A stretch of DNA of 64,000 nucleotides from Bacteroidales bacterium UBA1680 (GTDB taxonomy: Bacteria; Bacteroidota; Bacteroidia; Bacteroidales; UBA932): positions 80,425 to 144,424 of the forward strand of contig DCKG01000017.1 in NCBI GenBank assembly GCA_002320605.1, given 5' to 3'. The notes below the pieces were generated by a model. It searched no databases. It saw nothing but the letters and a program-made list of their open reading frames with translations, and was not told the DNA's origin. How positions within the stretch are numbered: position 1 is the first letter of the stretch; each line of letters starts with the position of its first letter. The position numbers were made by a program, and so were the translations under genes. Positions 27,919 to 38,386 of this stretch are shown here, one piece after another.

Positions 27919-28185
27919 ATGATTAAACCATTAGCAGACAGAGTTCTGATTCAGCCTAAGGAGGCTGAGACCAAGACAGCTGCAGGAATTTATATTCCTG
28001 ACACAGCGAAAGAGAAACCTCAAGAAGGAGAAGTTTTGGCAGTGGGCCCTGGAAAAAAGGACGAGCCTATGGAAGTCAAGAAGGGTGACACTGTTCTTTA
28101 TGGCAAATATGCGGGTACAGAGGTTACTGTCGATGACAAGAAATATCTAATAGTTAGGCAGTCAGACATTCTGGCTATTCTTTAA
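27919..28185 (+). CDS. groES: Co-chaperonin GroES
   Basis: The 88-residue lid of the GroEL chamber. MIKPLADRVLIQPKEAETKTAAGIYIPD is the typical N-terminal fold with the mobile loop at residues ~18-32. VLAVGPGKK and VLYGKYAGTEV follow. It is cotranscribed with groEL, 20 bases downstream. Confidence 0.97.
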   Translation: MIKPLADRVLIQPKEAETKTAAGIYIPDTAKEKPQEGEVLAVGPGKKDEPMEVKKGDTVLYGKYAGTEVTVDDKKYLIVRQSDILAIL

Positions 28186-28205
28186 TGAATATGGAGGATT
28201 GAATT

Positions 28206-29828
28206 ATGGCAAAAGAAATTAAATTTGATACAGACGTTCGCTCTTTGATGAAAGAGGGCGCAGACGCTCTAGCAAATGCAGTGAAGGTTACTCTTGGACC
28301 TAAGGGGCGCAATGTAGTGATCGATAAGAAATATGGAGCTCCTCAGGTAACTAAAGATGGTGTTACCGTCGCTAAGGAAATTGAGCTTGAGAATAGGTAC
28401 CAGAATATGGGTGCCCAGATGGTTAGGGAAGTTGCTTCGAAGACTAACGAGCAGGCTGGCGATGGCACTACTACTGCCACGGTTCTTGCTCAGGCTATCA
28501 TCAATGTTGGCTTGAAGAATGTTACCGCTGGAGCTAACCCTATGGATCTTAAGAGAGGAATCGACAAGGCAGTTGATGCCGTAGTTGAGAATCTTAAGAA
28601 ACAGAGCAAGAAAGTTGGACGCGACTACTCCAAGATCGAACAAGTCGCTACTGTTTCTGCCAATAACGATAATACTATCGGTAAGCTGATTGCTGATGCA
28701 ATGTCGAAAGTAAAAGGCGACGGCGTGATTACTGTCGAGGAAGCTAAAGGTACCGATACTGAGGTTAAGGTCGTTGAAGGAATGCAGTTCGACAGAGGCT
28801 ACATTTCTCCTTATTTCATGACCAATGGCGACAAGATGGAGGCTGTCCTTGATGATGCTTCTATTCTTATTACGGATAAGAAGATTTCCGCAATGAAGGA
28901 TCTACTTCCTATCCTCGAGCCTATCGCTCGTGATGGCAAGTCTTTGCTTATTATTGCCGAAGATGTTGATGGTGAAGCTCTTACTACTCTTGTAGTAAAT
29001 AAACTGCGTGGCACTTTGAAGATTGCTGCCGTTAAGGCTCCTGGCTTCGGTGACCGTCGTAAGGAAATGCTTCAGGACATCGCTACGCTTACCGGCGCGA
29101 CAGTTATTTCTGAGGAAAGGGGCTTCACTCTTGAAAATGCTACTCCTGAGATGCTTGGTAAGGCTGAAAAGGTTACTATCACTAAAGACAACACTACGAT
29201 CGTCGGCGGTGCTGGCGTTAAGCAGGACATAGCTGACAGAGTCGCTCAGATCCGCAAGCAGATTGAGACCACTACTTCAGATTATGATAAGGAGAAACTC
29301 CAGGAAAGGCTTGGAAAACTTGCCGGCGGCGTTGCAGTGCTGTATGTAGGCGCTGGCTCCGAGATTGAGATGAAGGAGAAGAAGGACAGGGTAGAAGATG
29401 CGCTCAACGCTACTCGTGCCGCTGTCGAGGAAGGCTATCTGCCAGGTGGTGGCACCGCATACGTTCGCGCTGCTGATGCTCTGAAGACTCTCAAGGGCGA
29501 CAATGAGGACGAGAACACCGGTATCAACATCGTGGCTCGTTCAATCGAGGAGCCTCTGCGTCAGATTGCCGAGAACGCTGGCGTCGAGGGAAGCGTTGTC
29601 ATCCAGAAGATTCGCGAAGGCAAAGGTGACTTCGGCTACAATGCTCGCACAGACGAATATGTGAATATGTTCGAGGCTGGTGTCATTGATCCTACGAAGG
29701 TTACCCGCGTTGCCCTTCAGAACGCTGCCTCTGTAGCTGGCATGTTCCTGACCACCGAGTGTGGCGTCGTGGACATCCCAGAGAAGACTCCGGCGGCACC
29801 AGTGCCCCAGGGCGGCGACATGATGTAA
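28206..29828 (+). CDS. groEL: Chaperonin GroEL
   Basis: The 540-residue HSP60 chaperonin. The nucleotide-binding segments TLGPKGRNVVIDKKYGAP and GDGTTTATVLAQAI lie near residues 29-46 and 85-98. The apical domain is intact and VEEGYLPGGGTAY is near residue 405. The tail lacks the usual GGM repeats and ends PAAPVPQGGDMM. Codon use here is more uniform, as expected for a highly expressed gene. Confidence 0.98.
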   Translation: MAKEIKFDTDVRSLMKEGADALANAVKVTLGPKGRNVVIDKKYGAPQVTKDGVTVAKEIELENRYQNMGAQMVREVASKTNEQAGDGTTTATVLAQAIINVGLKNVTAGANPMDLKRGIDKAVDAVVENLKKQSKKVGRDYSKIEQVATVSANNDNTIGKLIADAMSKVKGDGVITVEEAKGTDTEVKVVEGMQFDRGYISPYFMTNGDKMEAVLDDASILITDKKISAMKDLLPILEPIARDGKSLLIIAEDVDGEALTTLVVNKLRGTLKIAAVKAPGFGDRRKEMLQDIATLTGATVISEERGFTLENATPEMLGKAEKVTITKDNTTIVGGAGVKQDIADRVAQIRKQIETTTSDYDKEKLQERLGKLAGGVAVLYVGAGSEIEMKEKKDRVEDALNATRAAVEEGYLPGGGTAYVRAADALKTLKGDNEDENTGINIVARSIEEPLRQIAENAGVEGSVVIQKIREGKGDFGYNARTDEYVNMFEAGVIDPTKVTRVALQNAASVAGMFLTTECGVVDIPEKTPAAPVPQGGDMM

Positions 29829-29853
29829 GCAGACATATTGCTGAATAAGAGTT

Positions 29854-29883
29854 AGGACGGCCCACGTGACCGTCCTTTTTTTT
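29854..29883 (+). terminator. Rho-independent terminator after groEL
   Basis: The stem AGGACGG/CCGTCCT (29854-29860 with 29870-29876) is followed by an uninterrupted T run of eight bases or more. Confidence 0.9.
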
Positions 29884-29983
29884 GTTCGCCCGGCATTAAG
29901 GGTGTGCGAGCCCCCAAACCGCCCTGATAGTGGGAAGGTTACTTCGTTCCAAGGTAATGACATATATTTTTTAACGTAGGGTT

Positions 29984-30012
29984 TTTGAACTGAACATTTA
30001 TCACTATATTTG
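29984..30012 (+). promoter_or_regulatory. Promoter of the SusC/SusD operon
   Basis: TTTG (29984-29987) and TATATTTG (30005-30012, perfect -7) are 17 nt apart, slightly short of the usual 19-21. It is 35 nt before the SusC start. Confidence 0.55.
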
Positions 30013-30046
30013 TAAAACGTTTTAACTAATTCGTCTTAATATTATC

Positions 30047-33000
30047 ATGAATTATTTTAACACATTGCTAATCAGGCCTTACGGAAAGTTTGTCATGCGG
30101 TTTTGCGCATCGATAATATTCTTGTCTCTTGATTTATTTTTATTTGTTCATGCTAGCGAAGAGTCTCCTGCGGCAAATGCCGAGACTCATCATGCCTCTG
30201 CTGTGGCCGAATTATCTGCTCAACAGAGATCTGTCATTAAAGGAAAAGTCGTTGACAAATCTGGGCTGCCGGTAATAGGCGCAAGCGTTTTCCAAAGCGG
30301 CGCTAGAAATGGGACAATTACCGATTCTGATGGAAATTTCAGCATTGGCGTTCCATCTGGAGCCATATTAAAAATATCCTGCATAGGATATAAAGATTTG
30401 GAGATTGAAGCTACGAATCCAATGTCGGTCATCCTAGAGGATGATTGAGAACTTCTGAATGAAGTGGTTGTCGTTGGATATGGTTCACAGAAAAGAGCCG
30501 ACATAACTGGCTCGGTAGCCACCGTCGATGTTGGCAAGACTTTAGACAGCCGTCCGATTCCTGACGTGGGAAGGGGCTTGCAGGGGGCTGTCGCCGGAAT
30601 GAATGTCAGAGTTCCTACAGGAGAAGTCGGTTCGGATCCTATCATAAGAATACGTGGGCAGATTGGGTCGGTGAATGGAGGAAGCTCCCCTCTCATTCTG
30701 CTCGACAATGTGGAAATCCCAAGCCTTCAGATGGTTAATCCTGCCGACATCGAATCCATCACTGTGCTCAAGGATGCCGCTTCGGTAGCGATTTATGGCT
30801 CAAAAGCTGCTTTCGGCGTAATTCTCGTCACGACGAAGGATGGAACAAAAGGGCCTAAGATTCGGGTTACTTACACTGATAACTTCTCGTGGCAGAATGT
30901 TGCTAAAAGCATCGATATCGGAGGCATAGATGCACTGCAGTATACTTACGATGCTCAAGTGAACCGAAAGGCGGCAATGCCAGCCGGAGGTTTCTGGAGG
31001 ATTAGTGCAGAGAGCCTTCGGAAGGCTAGGGAATGGCAGGATAAGTGGGGCGATGTAGTTAAATGGAACGACCCTGTTCTATATGGCAGAGATTGGTATT
31101 TTGATGGAACCGAAAAGTACGGCTATCGCATTTATGATGGGGTTAAGTCTATGATTCGGAACTGGGCGCCTTCTCAGCAACATAATTTGTCTGTAACGGG
31201 CAAAAATCATGATACGTCTTACAGCATAGGCCTTGGCATGGTTGATCAGAATGGCATGACAAGGACAGCGAAGGTGGATGATTTTAAGCGCTACAATGCT
31301 TCATTCAGTTTCACTACTGAAGTAAATAAATATTTGACGCTTAGGGCAGGTGCGATGTATTCAGATAGGAATAAGCGCTATCCAGGCATAGGCAACTATG
31401 CCGCAGACCCTTGGCTCTACCTTTATCGCTGGAGTCCTCTCTTCCCGATCGGCGTGATGGAACGGGATCATTACATCCGGGAATCTGCATACGAGATGAT
31501 GGCTGCAAACACTGATAATCTGCGAAACAGATATTTCCATATCAATCTCGGAGCTACCATTAATTTCACGGAAGAATGGGATTTGAAATTCGACTACACT
31601 TACGACCGGCAGATGACGGAACGGAGGGGGTCGAATGTGCAGTATGAGGCGGCTTTGACGTGGTATTCACCAGTTGAGTGGCTCGTAGATGGCCAACGTG
31701 TATACGTCGACGACACGGGCCACGCCGTAGATGCTGGTGCCGATGGAGCCATGCCTGCCTATACCTTCCCTCTTACGAAATACTTCAATTCCAGTGGAGA
31801 GCAGGCTACATACGTTAGAGATTATATGTATGTTGCAAATAATAACACTGTCAATGCCTATTCTACATATCATTTAACCCTAGGCAGTGCCGCACAGCAT
31901 GATTTTAAGTTCATGCTGGGAACGAACATCATAGCAGGAAAGAACAATTCGCTCACTGGAAAGAAAAATGATTTGCTGGTTCCGACGAATCCTCAATTCA
32001 GCCTGGCAACGGGTAATCAGTTCATTGAAGGCTCTAGGGATTGGTCTAGCCGCATAGGATTTTTCGGACGCGTAAACTATTCTTTCGCCAATAAGTATTT
32101 CCTTGAGGCAAACCTCCGTCGCGATGGCTCTCATAAATTCCCGAAAGATCTCAGGTGGAAATGGTTTCCTGCTTTTTCAGGAGGATGGATCCTCTCGAAT
32201 GAGTCTTTCATGGAGTCGGTAGAAGAACATTTGAGCTTCGCCAAATTCAGAGCCTCGTGGGGACAGCTTGGAGACCAGTCAGTGTCTAGCAACCTCTATC
32301 GCTCTATATTGACATACGGTCAGACGAGTTGGCTGGACGATTCTGGGAAGATGACATATTTCAGCACCCCGAGCTTGGTTGATGCGGACATAACCTGGCA
32401 GATGATTCAGACTCTGGATCTGGGATTCGATCTAAGGTTCTTCAAGAATATGATGGGCGTCACATTCGACTGGTATAGAAGAGACACTAAGGACATGATA
32501 ATTCCTGGGGAGTCTTTGCCATCTACGTTGGGTGCTAGTGCTCCAAGCGGCAACTACGGTAACCTGAGGACTAACGGGTGGGAAATCACTTACGATTTCG
32601 ATTACCGGTTCGCCAATGGACTTGGCATCAATTTCACCGCGAGCCTTTCTGACGCGACAACTAAAATCACTAAGGGTGCGGACTGGGCAACTCCTTGGGA
32701 GGACAGACTTATCAGCGAAGCCTATTCAACGGGAAGAAGATGGGGGGACATCTACGGTTATGTCACTGACAGACTATACCAGAGGGGAGATTTCGTTTAT
32801 GACTCTTCCGGAAACATTGTCAGGGAAAACGTGATTTTCAGAGGCACCCTTCGCAGCACGAACAAACAGACTGCGCAATACCCTGTCTATCAGGTTATTT
32901 TCGAGGATGGAAACAATGCCGTCTGCTCCCCTGGTGATGTTAAATTCAAGGATTTGAATGGAGACGGCTTTATCGATGGCGGTACCGGAACGAATGGGGA

Positions 33001-33595
33001 TCATGGCGACCTTACGGTTATAGGAAACAGCACTCCTCGTTACGAGTACAGTTTCAGAATCGGGGCAGACTGGAAGGGATTCGACTTTTCTATGTTCTTC
33101 CAAGGCATAGGGAAACGCAAGATCTGGGGAGCTGGCCAGCTCGCCATTCCTGGATATTCAGCTAAGGAAGGCGCTCTGCCTCAAACTTTCACTAAAGATT
33201 ATTGGTACGAGCATTACGACGCAGAAGGAAATCTGACCGATGCAAACTATGATGCTTTCTATCCTAGGGCATGGGATCTCGGAGGTGCCAACACGGGCTT
33301 CACTATGCAGGTTCAGAGCAAATATCTTCTGAATATGGCTTACCTTCGCCTGAAGAACGTAACGATAGGTTATTCGCTTCCGCAGAGGCTTCTTAGAAAA
33401 GTCTTCCTCAATCAGGCCAGAGTTTACGTGTCTTTGGAGAACTTCTGGACATGGGATCATCTAAAGGGCCTTCCTATTGATCCTGAGGCGATTTCTGGAT
33501 ATTCAATGTTCAGCTCAAGCTACAACTTAGGCCGGACAGGTACAGGAACGCCTGTGTTTAAATCGGCCTCAGTGGGACTTCAGTTAACTTTCTAA
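30047..33595 (+). pseudogene. SusC/RagA TonB-dependent transporter interrupted by an in-frame TGA
   Basis: An outer-membrane SusC-type importer, 1182 codons if read through. Residues ~65-133 form the CarboxypepD_reg-like domain (VIKGKVVDKSGLPVIGASV) after a signal peptide. Then a TGA at 30446-30448 falls between VILEDD and ELLNEVVVVGYG, in the same frame on both sides. After it come the plug domain (ITGSVATVDVGKTL) and the whole beta-barrel to a normal end. A serine codon TCA at this place would be the usual family sequence, so one base change explains the stop. A downstream start would yield a protein without a signal peptide. It may be a recent null allele, a base-call error, or readthrough. 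Confidence 0.85.
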
Positions 33596-33602
33596 CAATC
33601 GA

Positions 33603-35426
33603 ATGAATATGAAAATAAGAATATCAATATTACTGGTCGTCGCAGCATTATCATTGGTTTCTTGCAATGAAGTGCTGGATCGGCCTTCGCCTACCGTGAC
33701 GGAAGATGAAACTTATTGGACGAGCGCAGAGAAACTGGAAGTCTATGCGAATGGCTTCTATGACAGATATTTCATAGGTTATGGCACAGGCTGGAGCACA
33801 TCTGGAGCACCTCTGCTGTCATTCACTTTCAGTGACGATGTCGTGGATCTGGGGACTCAGAGCAACTTCACTCGTTCCGTCCCGTCATCGTCGATATGGA
33901 GTTATTCTTACGTCAGGAAAGCTCAGATCATGGTTGAGCGCATAGACGAGCGCATGAAAGACATCCTTTCTTCTAGCGAATATTCTCACTGGATGGGAAT
34001 CGCAAGGCTGTTCAGAGGACTTGAATATGCTCGCTTATGCAATACTTGGGGTGATGTCCCTTATTATGATCACGTGCTTGCGACTAACGAGAAAGACGAG
34101 CTCTATAAGGACAGGATGCCTCGAAAAGAGGTCATGGATTATGTTTGGGACGATTTCAGTTTTGCTATACAAAACATCGGCACTAGCGCTGGCGCATTCA
34201 AAATAAATAGATATGTCGCAGCTGCGATGGTTAGCCGCTGGGCTCTGATGGAAGGAAGCTGGCAGAAATATTACTACAAAGACAATGACCAAGCTGCTAA
34301 ATTCTTCTCCCTTGCCAAGACAGCTTCCGACATTGTCATATCTAGCGGGCGCTATGACATAGTGGAGAATTTTCGAACGCTATTCGGCTCATTTGACCTT
34401 TCAAGTAGCAAAGATGTCATCCTTTATAGGAAATATGATGCCGCACAGGGAATCACCCACTGCGTAGCATCGTATTGCAATCCGAAGGAATCTAGGATGA
34501 ACGGCCCGACTCTCGATCTCATAAAATCGTTCATCTGCGTGGATGGAAATGATTGGCAGACATCAACAGTTGAGGATGCGAAAGATTTCACGCTCTCTGC
34601 TTTAATTAAAACCAGAGATCCTCGATTTGAGGCCACGTTCTACGGCAAGCCAGTATCTGCTGCGAAAAGCTCGTATCTTTTCGCCGTCAAATTCATTCCT
34701 AGGAGTGCTTTGGCTTTTCTTGCCACAGAAGGTGGCACCGCAGAGTCGCAATGGACGAGCGTGAACAACCTGAATGGTTATCCTGTTTTCCGTTATGCTG
34801 AAGTGCTGCTGAACTGGATAGAAGCTAAAGCAGAACTGGAAACCCTAGGCGAAGGAACTGTGACGCAGGAAGATATAGACATGTCCATAAACAAAATCAG
34901 GTCCAGGCCTCTTGAAGAAGAGGCCGTGAAAGCTGGAGTGACAAAAACAGCGCCTATGAGTCTGTCGGCTCTTCCAAACGACCCTGAAAGGGATGATGAT
35001 GTGCCACAGCTGCTCTGGGAGATTCGACGCGAACGCAGGATGGAATTCGCTTTCGAATATTCGAGATACGAGGATCTGCGCCGTTGGCACAAGCTTGAAT
35101 ATATGGATACTGATGCTAACGAAGATCTACTCTATGGTACTTGGGTTAATTTCGGGCAGGAGGATTCCACGGCTCTTTCTTCAGGAAACGTAGATAAGCT
35201 TCGCGTGGTTGACATGAACGGCAACGAGATCGTCTATGACGGAAAGAACGGAAGCAAGATGAGAGGGTTCTACTTTCCAATCCAGACAGTTGGCAGACTG
35301 CAATACCTGAACTTGCCTAACGTCAATCCATACCTTTCTCCAATAGGCACTAACAACATCGAAGAATACAAAAACAAAGGGTACACCCTCACGCAGACCG
35401 AAGGATGGCCTATAAGATCCAACTAA
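33603..35426 (+). CDS. SusD/RagB-family nutrient-binding lipoprotein
   Basis: A 607-residue surface lipoprotein (LSLVSCNEVLDRP, Cys near residue 21) that forms the lid of the SusC transporter. Helical repeats of the SusD fold are evident: YWTSAEKLEVYANGFY, RLFRGLEYARLCNTWGDVPY (~136-155) and, in the C-terminal half, EVLLNWIEAKAELETLG and LLWEIRRERRMEFAFEYSRYEDLRRW, which are hallmark SusD segments. It starts 7 bases after the SusC stop, so it is in the same operon. The ligand is unknown. Confidence 0.95.
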   Translation: MNMKIRISILLVVAALSLVSCNEVLDRPSPTVTEDETYWTSAEKLEVYANGFYDRYFIGYGTGWSTSGAPLLSFTFSDDVVDLGTQSNFTRSVPSSSIWSYSYVRKAQIMVERIDERMKDILSSSEYSHWMGIARLFRGLEYARLCNTWGDVPYYDHVLATNEKDELYKDRMPRKEVMDYVWDDFSFAIQNIGTSAGAFKINRYVAAAMVSRWALMEGSWQKYYYKDNDQAAKFFSLAKTASDIVISSGRYDIVENFRTLFGSFDLSSSKDVILYRKYDAAQGITHCVASYCNPKESRMNGPTLDLIKSFICVDGNDWQTSTVEDAKDFTLSALIKTRDPRFEATFYGKPVSAAKSSYLFAVKFIPRSALAFLATEGGTAESQWTSVNNLNGYPVFRYAEVLLNWIEAKAELETLGEGTVTQEDIDMSINKIRSRPLEEEAVKAGVTKTAPMSLSALPNDPERDDDVPQLLWEIRRERRMEFAFEYSRYEDLRRWHKLEYMDTDANEDLLYGTWVNFGQEDSTALSSGNVDKLRVVDMNGNEIVYDGKNGSKMRGFYFPIQTVGRLQYLNLPNVNPYLSPIGTNNIEEYKNKGYTLTQTEGWPIRSN

Positions 35427-35437
35427 GAATGATTGTT

Positions 35438-36856
35438 ATGAATATAAGATATTTCATTGAATATATTTCCGTCGCGGCGATGGCATTCGCCGTATCCGCG
35501 ACCATGAACTCATGCTCCGATGATTATCCAGACGCATTGGATGCCCCATACAGCACAGACCTTTTATCCATAAAGGTCATTAATGCAGGGGCTGAGCAAA
35601 ACTTGATCTATGAGGGTACGATTGATGAAGAGAAAAAGATGGTCTCCTTCAAGAGATTCGATCCTTCAACGGATTTTTCTAACTTAAAGGTTGAAGCAAC
35701 CGTATCCGAAGGGGCGGAACTTGATTCAGACGTGATAGACGCTACGCTCTCAGACGAAGAGACAGAAAAGACTGTCCTGCTGAGGGTTAAGAATCATACC
35801 CGTTATAAAGACTACTTCGTTCGCATACGAAAGAAAGTTCCTGTGTATGGTGCCGATTGGGATAAGGCGACGCTGTATGATTTCACAGGTGGAAAGATAG
35901 CTGATGCCGCCTCTGGCTCTACCAGGTGGGCAGATTTCGATGGTAATCATGTCTTGTTGGTGTCTAGGAACGGGGGAGTCAAGCCAGAGCTTTTCAGCGT
36001 CACGGATCTGAAGGCAGGCACGATTGATAGTCCGAAAATCCTAGATGTCACAGGGATTGCAGGAGGAACTTTCCCTATCAGCTGCGGGGCCCTGAGAAAT
36101 GGCCACATCTATGTCAGCAATCTATCAGGAGGAGGAGTGTCTCCTCTGAAGATATATTACTGGGACACTCCTGATTCGGCTCCTGAGAATATATTGAATT
36201 CCATTCTGGCTGACGATGCTCCAAATGCGAACACTCGTCATGGCGATAACGCTTCTTTCAATATTGGCGCAGAAGGGAATGGCTACGTTTTCTTCGGCAG
36301 CAACAACGGAGCCGACTTCATCAGGTATTCCGTTACTACAGGGAAGACTGTCGGCGGGCCTAAAGTCCTGACTTCTTTCAGCGGGGCTAATTCGTACCCT
36401 ACGATATTCAGGATTGGAGGGACGAGCGATTTTGTGTTCAGCGGCATAAATGCTTATCCAAGAATAGTCAGCGAGGAGAATAAGGCTAGCGCTGAAATTT
36501 CTGGCCTTAGCGGGCTTCAGATTACTGCTTGCCAGATCGTTGTCTTCAATGAAGAGCGTTATCTTCTTACCTGCTCCGTTAACCGAAATGGCAGCGGAAC
36601 GTCAGCTCTCAGAATATATGATATTACTAAAGGCTCATCATTGTCGGACGCCGTGGCATTGCTCAATGCCAATCCGAAACCGATCTACGAGTTCGTGCTT
36701 GGGAGCGACAAATGCATCTCCCCTGGCACTGTGGTGAATTACTCAATACAGAAGGATGCTGAGGGCAAAGATTCTGTTCTATCTGTGTTCGCATTCAGCA
36801 CGCAGATGGGTTTCGTGATTGTTGATTTCCCGATAAAAGTAACACTCGATGATTAA
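35438..36856 (+). CDS. DUF4623-like surface lipoprotein of the SusCD operon
   Basis: About 472 residues from the ATG at 35438 (MNIRYFIEYI). An earlier ATG at 35405 overlaps SusD and is less likely. The signal ends in ATMNSCSDDYPD, and the SDD after the cysteine fits the Bacteroides surface-export signal. The N-terminal ~100 residues are an Ig-like DUF5018-type domain. The remainder is rich in repeated beta strands and is likely a beta-propeller resembling DUF4623 proteins, which are found beside SusCD pairs. It probably binds glycan at the surface. It overlaps the GHL10 gene by 8 bases. Confidence 0.6.
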   Translation: MNIRYFIEYISVAAMAFAVSATMNSCSDDYPDALDAPYSTDLLSIKVINAGAEQNLIYEGTIDEEKKMVSFKRFDPSTDFSNLKVEATVSEGAELDSDVIDATLSDEETEKTVLLRVKNHTRYKDYFVRIRKKVPVYGADWDKATLYDFTGGKIADAASGSTRWADFDGNHVLLVSRNGGVKPELFSVTDLKAGTIDSPKILDVTGIAGGTFPISCGALRNGHIYVSNLSGGGVSPLKIYYWDTPDSAPENILNSILADDAPNANTRHGDNASFNIGAEGNGYVFFGSNNGADFIRYSVTTGKTVGGPKVLTSFSGANSYPTIFRIGGTSDFVFSGINAYPRIVSEENKASAEISGLSGLQITACQIVVFNEERYLLTCSVNRNGSGTSALRIYDITKGSSLSDAVALLNANPKPIYEFVLGSDKCISPGTVVNYSIQKDAEGKDSVLSVFAFSTQMGFVIVDFPIKVTLDD

Positions 36857-38309
36857 AAGATTTTTCAAATATTGCATCGCCCTTTCTCTCTGCGTCGTCC
36901 TTGTGGCCTGCGGAGAGAAGGATGACCCTTTCGTGCCGGGCACAAATCCTGTTATTCCGGAAAAACCAGATATTCCAGAAACTCCAACATCGGTCGAGCT
37001 CCCGAAAAAGGAGCTCAGGGGGGCATGGGTGGCAACTGTCTGGGAGATAGACTGGCCGAAAAGCAATCATGATGAGGCTTCGCAGAAAAAGCTTTATCAG
37101 GATCAGCTGGACCTTTTTGAACGGACAGGCATCAATGCGGTATTCTTCCAGGTCAGGAGCAAGTCGGATGCCTATTACGATTCGCAGTACGAGTCCTGGA
37201 GCAAAACCATTACGGGCACTGCAGGCAAGGATCCTGGTTATGATGTGCTTAAATGGCTGATAGACGAGACGCACAAGAGGGGGATGCAATTCCATGCCTG
37301 GATAAATCCGTATAGGATAGAAACAGGCATGAATGGGAATTTCCCTGAACTGGATCCTAAGATTCCGAAGGAGCTGACGAAAGATTATCAGAAATTCCGG
37401 GTTTACAATCCAGCCCTTCCTGAAGTGAGGGACAGGCTGTGCAACATAGTCAAGGAAATCATAACGAAATACGACGTCGATGGAATTCACATGGATGACT
37501 ATTTCTATCCGTCTTTATCTAGCGGGGAGTCTATGAACGATGAAGAGGAATACAAGAAATACGGCTCCGGATACAATAACATCGAGGATTTTAGGCGCGG
37601 GAATGTGAGCAAGATGATCCAGCAGATGCAGAAGACCATCATCGATGCGAAGCCGGGAGTCATTTTCTCAGTGGCTCCTCAAGGCAACTACGACAATAAC
37701 TATAATGTCCAGTACATTGATGTTGCGAAGTGCTGTTCGGCCGGGTGGATAGATGTCATCATTCCGCAGCTGTATTTCAACGAGACGTATTTCGAGCCCA
37801 GGCTCGAATGGTTTGCGAAGAATTCCGGGAAATCTCATCTCATGGTAGGATACGGAATATATATGTATGGCAATAAAGATGGTTTCTCTGTCTCTTTGTT
37901 CAATTCTCTATATTCCAAAGCAAAGTCCAATAGCAAAGTAGAAGGGGCCTTGCTGTACAACACTTCGTCCCTCATGGAGAACAAAATTGGCATCACGGAC
38001 GCAATTAAGGGCAAATTCGGCGAGAAGGTTCTCTTGCCGTATTTGGGCAGGGGAACCGAAAATAGACCTGATATACCAGGCAATGTTAAAATTTCGAGTT
38101 CTTCGCTCACGTGGTCTTCTGTATCAGGCGCCGCTTATTATGCTATCTATAAACTGGATGCTTCGAAGAAGAAAGCTAATCTTGTAGGCACCTCTTTTTC
38201 GACGAGCTTCAAACTAACTTCTGCTGGAGTATACTATGTATCAGCTCTTTCGAAGGAAAATGCAGAGAGTGAGATTTCGGCTCCAGTCAGCGCAGATGCA
38301 TTGAACTGA
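36849..38309 (+). CDS. GHL10-family (DigH/YngK-like) glycoside hydrolase lipoprotein
   Basis: A 486-residue lipoprotein (VVLVACGEKDDPF). Residues ~55-390 form a TIM-barrel of the GHL10 family (PF02638 type): ELRGAWVATVWEIDWP, FFQVRSKSDAYYDS, FHAWINPYR and the acidic active-site segment VDGIHMDDYFYP, then FSVAPQGNY. The last ~85 residues form a fibronectin type III-like domain. E. coli DigH (YddW) in this family cuts denuded peptidoglycan strands. Being in a SusCD operon suggests this enzyme supplies the imported oligosaccharide; that is inference. Confidence 0.85.
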   Translation: MIKRFFKYCIALSLCVVLVACGEKDDPFVPGTNPVIPEKPDIPETPTSVELPKKELRGAWVATVWEIDWPKSNHDEASQKKLYQDQLDLFERTGINAVFFQVRSKSDAYYDSQYESWSKTITGTAGKDPGYDVLKWLIDETHKRGMQFHAWINPYRIETGMNGNFPELDPKIPKELTKDYQKFRVYNPALPEVRDRLCNIVKEIITKYDVDGIHMDDYFYPSLSSGESMNDEEEYKKYGSGYNNIEDFRRGNVSKMIQQMQKTIIDAKPGVIFSVAPQGNYDNNYNVQYIDVAKCCSAGWIDVIIPQLYFNETYFEPRLEWFAKNSGKSHLMVGYGIYMYGNKDGFSVSLFNSLYSKAKSNSKVEGALLYNTSSLMENKIGITDAIKGKFGEKVLLPYLGRGTENRPDIPGNVKISSSSLTWSSVSGAAYYAIYKLDASKKKANLVGTSFSTSFKLTSAGVYYVSALSKENAESEISAPVSADALN

Positions 38310-38311
38310 GC

Positions 38312-38328
38312 TGTAACATTAATGTAAC
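38312..38328 (+). promoter_or_regulatory. Pho-box-like direct repeat upstream of the response regulator
   Basis: TGTAAC occurs at 38312-38317 and 38323-38328, exactly 11 nt apart, in the form TGTAACATTAATGTAAC. The same repeat with the same period is upstream of the phosphate transporter (42191-42229). An 11-bp period is that of known PhoB/PhoP boxes. Confidence 0.65.
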
Positions 38329-38348
38329 ATTGTGGTGGGGACTTTTTC

Positions 38349-38380
38349 TTTGACTAAGTCCGGCATTTTTGTTAATTTTG
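38349..38380 (+). promoter_or_regulatory. Promoter of the two-component operon
   Basis: TTTG (38349-38352) and TAATTTTG (38373-38380) are 20 nt apart, a full match to the Bacteroides consensus. Transcription would begin within a few bases of the ATG at 38387, giving an almost leaderless mRNA. Confidence 0.7.
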
Positions 38381-38386
38381 TGTTAC

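Noticed and set aside
30446..30448. TGA as a recoded sense codon for the whole genome
   Set aside because: TGA clearly ends other genes here, for example hisD, the alpha-2-macroglobulin gene and the response regulator, so general recoding does not fit.
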